A DNA stretch of 64,000 nt from Ostreibacterium oceani (GTDB lineage: Bacteria; Pseudomonadota; Gammaproteobacteria; Cardiobacteriales; Ostreibacteriaceae). Below the pieces are notes generated by a model. That model was given only the letters and a program-made list of their open reading frames with translations. It was not told the origin of the DNA and made no database searches. Numbering within the stretch: position 1 is the stretch's first letter; each line of letters starts with the position of its first letter. This document shows, piece after piece, positions 63,642-64,000 of this stretch. Location: contig NZ_WHNW01000001.1 in NCBI RefSeq assembly GCF_009362845.1, positions 81,888 through 145,887 on the forward strand, given 5' to 3'. A program made the position numbers and the translations under genes.

Positions 63642-64000
63642 TGACAGTAACGGGTAAAATAAGTTGTAAGAAATCCTCGCGTTGTTTACAGTTAGGTTAA
63701 CTCAAAGTAGTGACTAAGTATCTCATAAGGTGTTGCGTTGTTCAAACTTTTGTGCGGTTTGACAGTATTGTAAAAATTGATGAATCGATTTAATTCCAAT
63801 CGTCTATGCGCACTATCTTTAAACGATTGTTTTTCTTGCCACATTTCCATCATAGTGCGGATAACACGTTCTGCTTTACCATTGGTCTGTGGTCTAGCAA
63901 TACGTGTAAACTTTTGCCCGATGCCATTGTCACGACACGCTTTGACAAATGCATGTTGCGGCGTTCCTTTGTATTCTTTACCATTATCTGAGTACGCATA
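63642..64000 (-). mobile_element. IS481-family insertion sequence, truncated by window edge
   Basis: The right-hand part of an IS element: the 3' end of an IS481-type transposase plus about 50 bases of terminal DNA (TGACAGTAACGGGTAAAATA at 63642-63661, then TTGTAAGAAATCC). I place the outer end at TGACAG by analogy with TG-starting IS ends; the precise inverted repeat needs the other end, which is outside the window. Confidence 0.65.
63692..64000 (-). CDS. IS481-family transposase, C-terminal part (5' end outside window)
   Basis: An uninterrupted minus-strand frame from the window edge to a TAA at 63692-63694 encodes 102 residues of an rve-type integrase core: YSDNGKEYKGTPQHAFVKAC (catalytic Asp in SDNGKEY), TRIARPQTNGKAERVIRT (catalytic Glu in KAERV), and RFINFYNTVKPHKSLNNATP. 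These are hallmark IS481 blocks. The frame is intact as far as visible, so the element may be active. The N-terminal half and the DNA-binding HTH lie beyond position 64000. Confidence 0.9.
   Translation of the reverse strand, partial: YAYSDNGKEYKGTPQHAFVKACRDNGIGQKFTRIARPQTNGKAERVIRTMMEMWQEKQSFKDSAHRRLELNRFINFYNTVKPHKSLNNATPYEILSHYFELT

Overview
The window reads as a chromosomal segment of a Gram-negative gammaproteobacterium. It carries the tig-clpP-clpX-lon-hupB block, corC-lnt-leuS-lptE, bamA-skp-lpxD-fabZ, surE with nlpD, aroC, adk and glmS. Outer-membrane and LPS genes, an NqrM maturation factor (Na+-pumping NADH dehydrogenase) and a TRAP uptake system suggest a marine or host-associated lifestyle. 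I lean towards a Cardiobacteriales-like lineage, but the sequence alone does not prove it. Base composition is moderate to AT-rich.

Layout. 1-6.6 kb: a TRAP transporter, then a three-subunit flavin/iron-sulfur amine dehydrogenase of the HcnABC/opine-oxidase type, RidA and OsmC, apparently one route for taking up and oxidising an amine or amino-acid-like substrate. 6.6-10.9 kb: an accessory patch with an exported agmatine-deiminase-like enzyme, a cupin, three copies of a roughly 100-bp dispersed repeat, a degenerate duplication and a foreign-looking two-gene unit. 10.9-19.5 kb: a formate/nitrite-type channel, then the proteostasis block, HU and tRNA-Asp. 19.5-24.3 kb: a MocR regulator diverging from a LysE exporter and a flavoprotein, then arsR with an ACR3 arsenite exporter. 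24.5-40.3 kb: envelope and translation housekeeping genes, a CLC protein, a DMT transporter, 5-formyl-THF cyclo-ligase, nqrM, the bamA operon and an N-formylglutamate amidohydrolase. 40.5-50.6 kb: a Pqi lipid-transport operon with PqiA split in two, a secreted protein of unknown role, nlpD-yqaA-surE, and small enzymes. 50.9-53.6 kb: tRNA-Arg followed by two accessory genes and a 13-codon remnant. 53.6-63.1 kb: aroC, an RNA methyltransferase, adk, an endonuclease I, a DUF1015/phosphoglycerate-dehydrogenase-like pair, an Atm1-type ABC exporter and glmS. The right edge cuts into an IS481-type insertion sequence.

The most interesting item is the unit at 8739-10568. It has the architecture of an integron gene cassette: its two ends carry perfectly complementary 9-bp core sequences, and a long attC-like imperfect palindrome follows the genes. 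Its genes encode a YcaQ/AlkX-type (HTH_42) DNA glycosylase-like protein with a QID motif and a GyrI-like small-molecule-binding protein. Together they look like a mobile two-gene defence against DNA-alkylating genotoxins. Its composition and flanks resemble Bacteroidetes DNA.

A second genome-scale trait is the abundance of short tandem duplications of 11-13 bp in intergenic DNA and even inside coding regions (CorC tail, LptE N terminus, NlpD, EndA). One 12-mer family recurs at two sites 34 kb apart.
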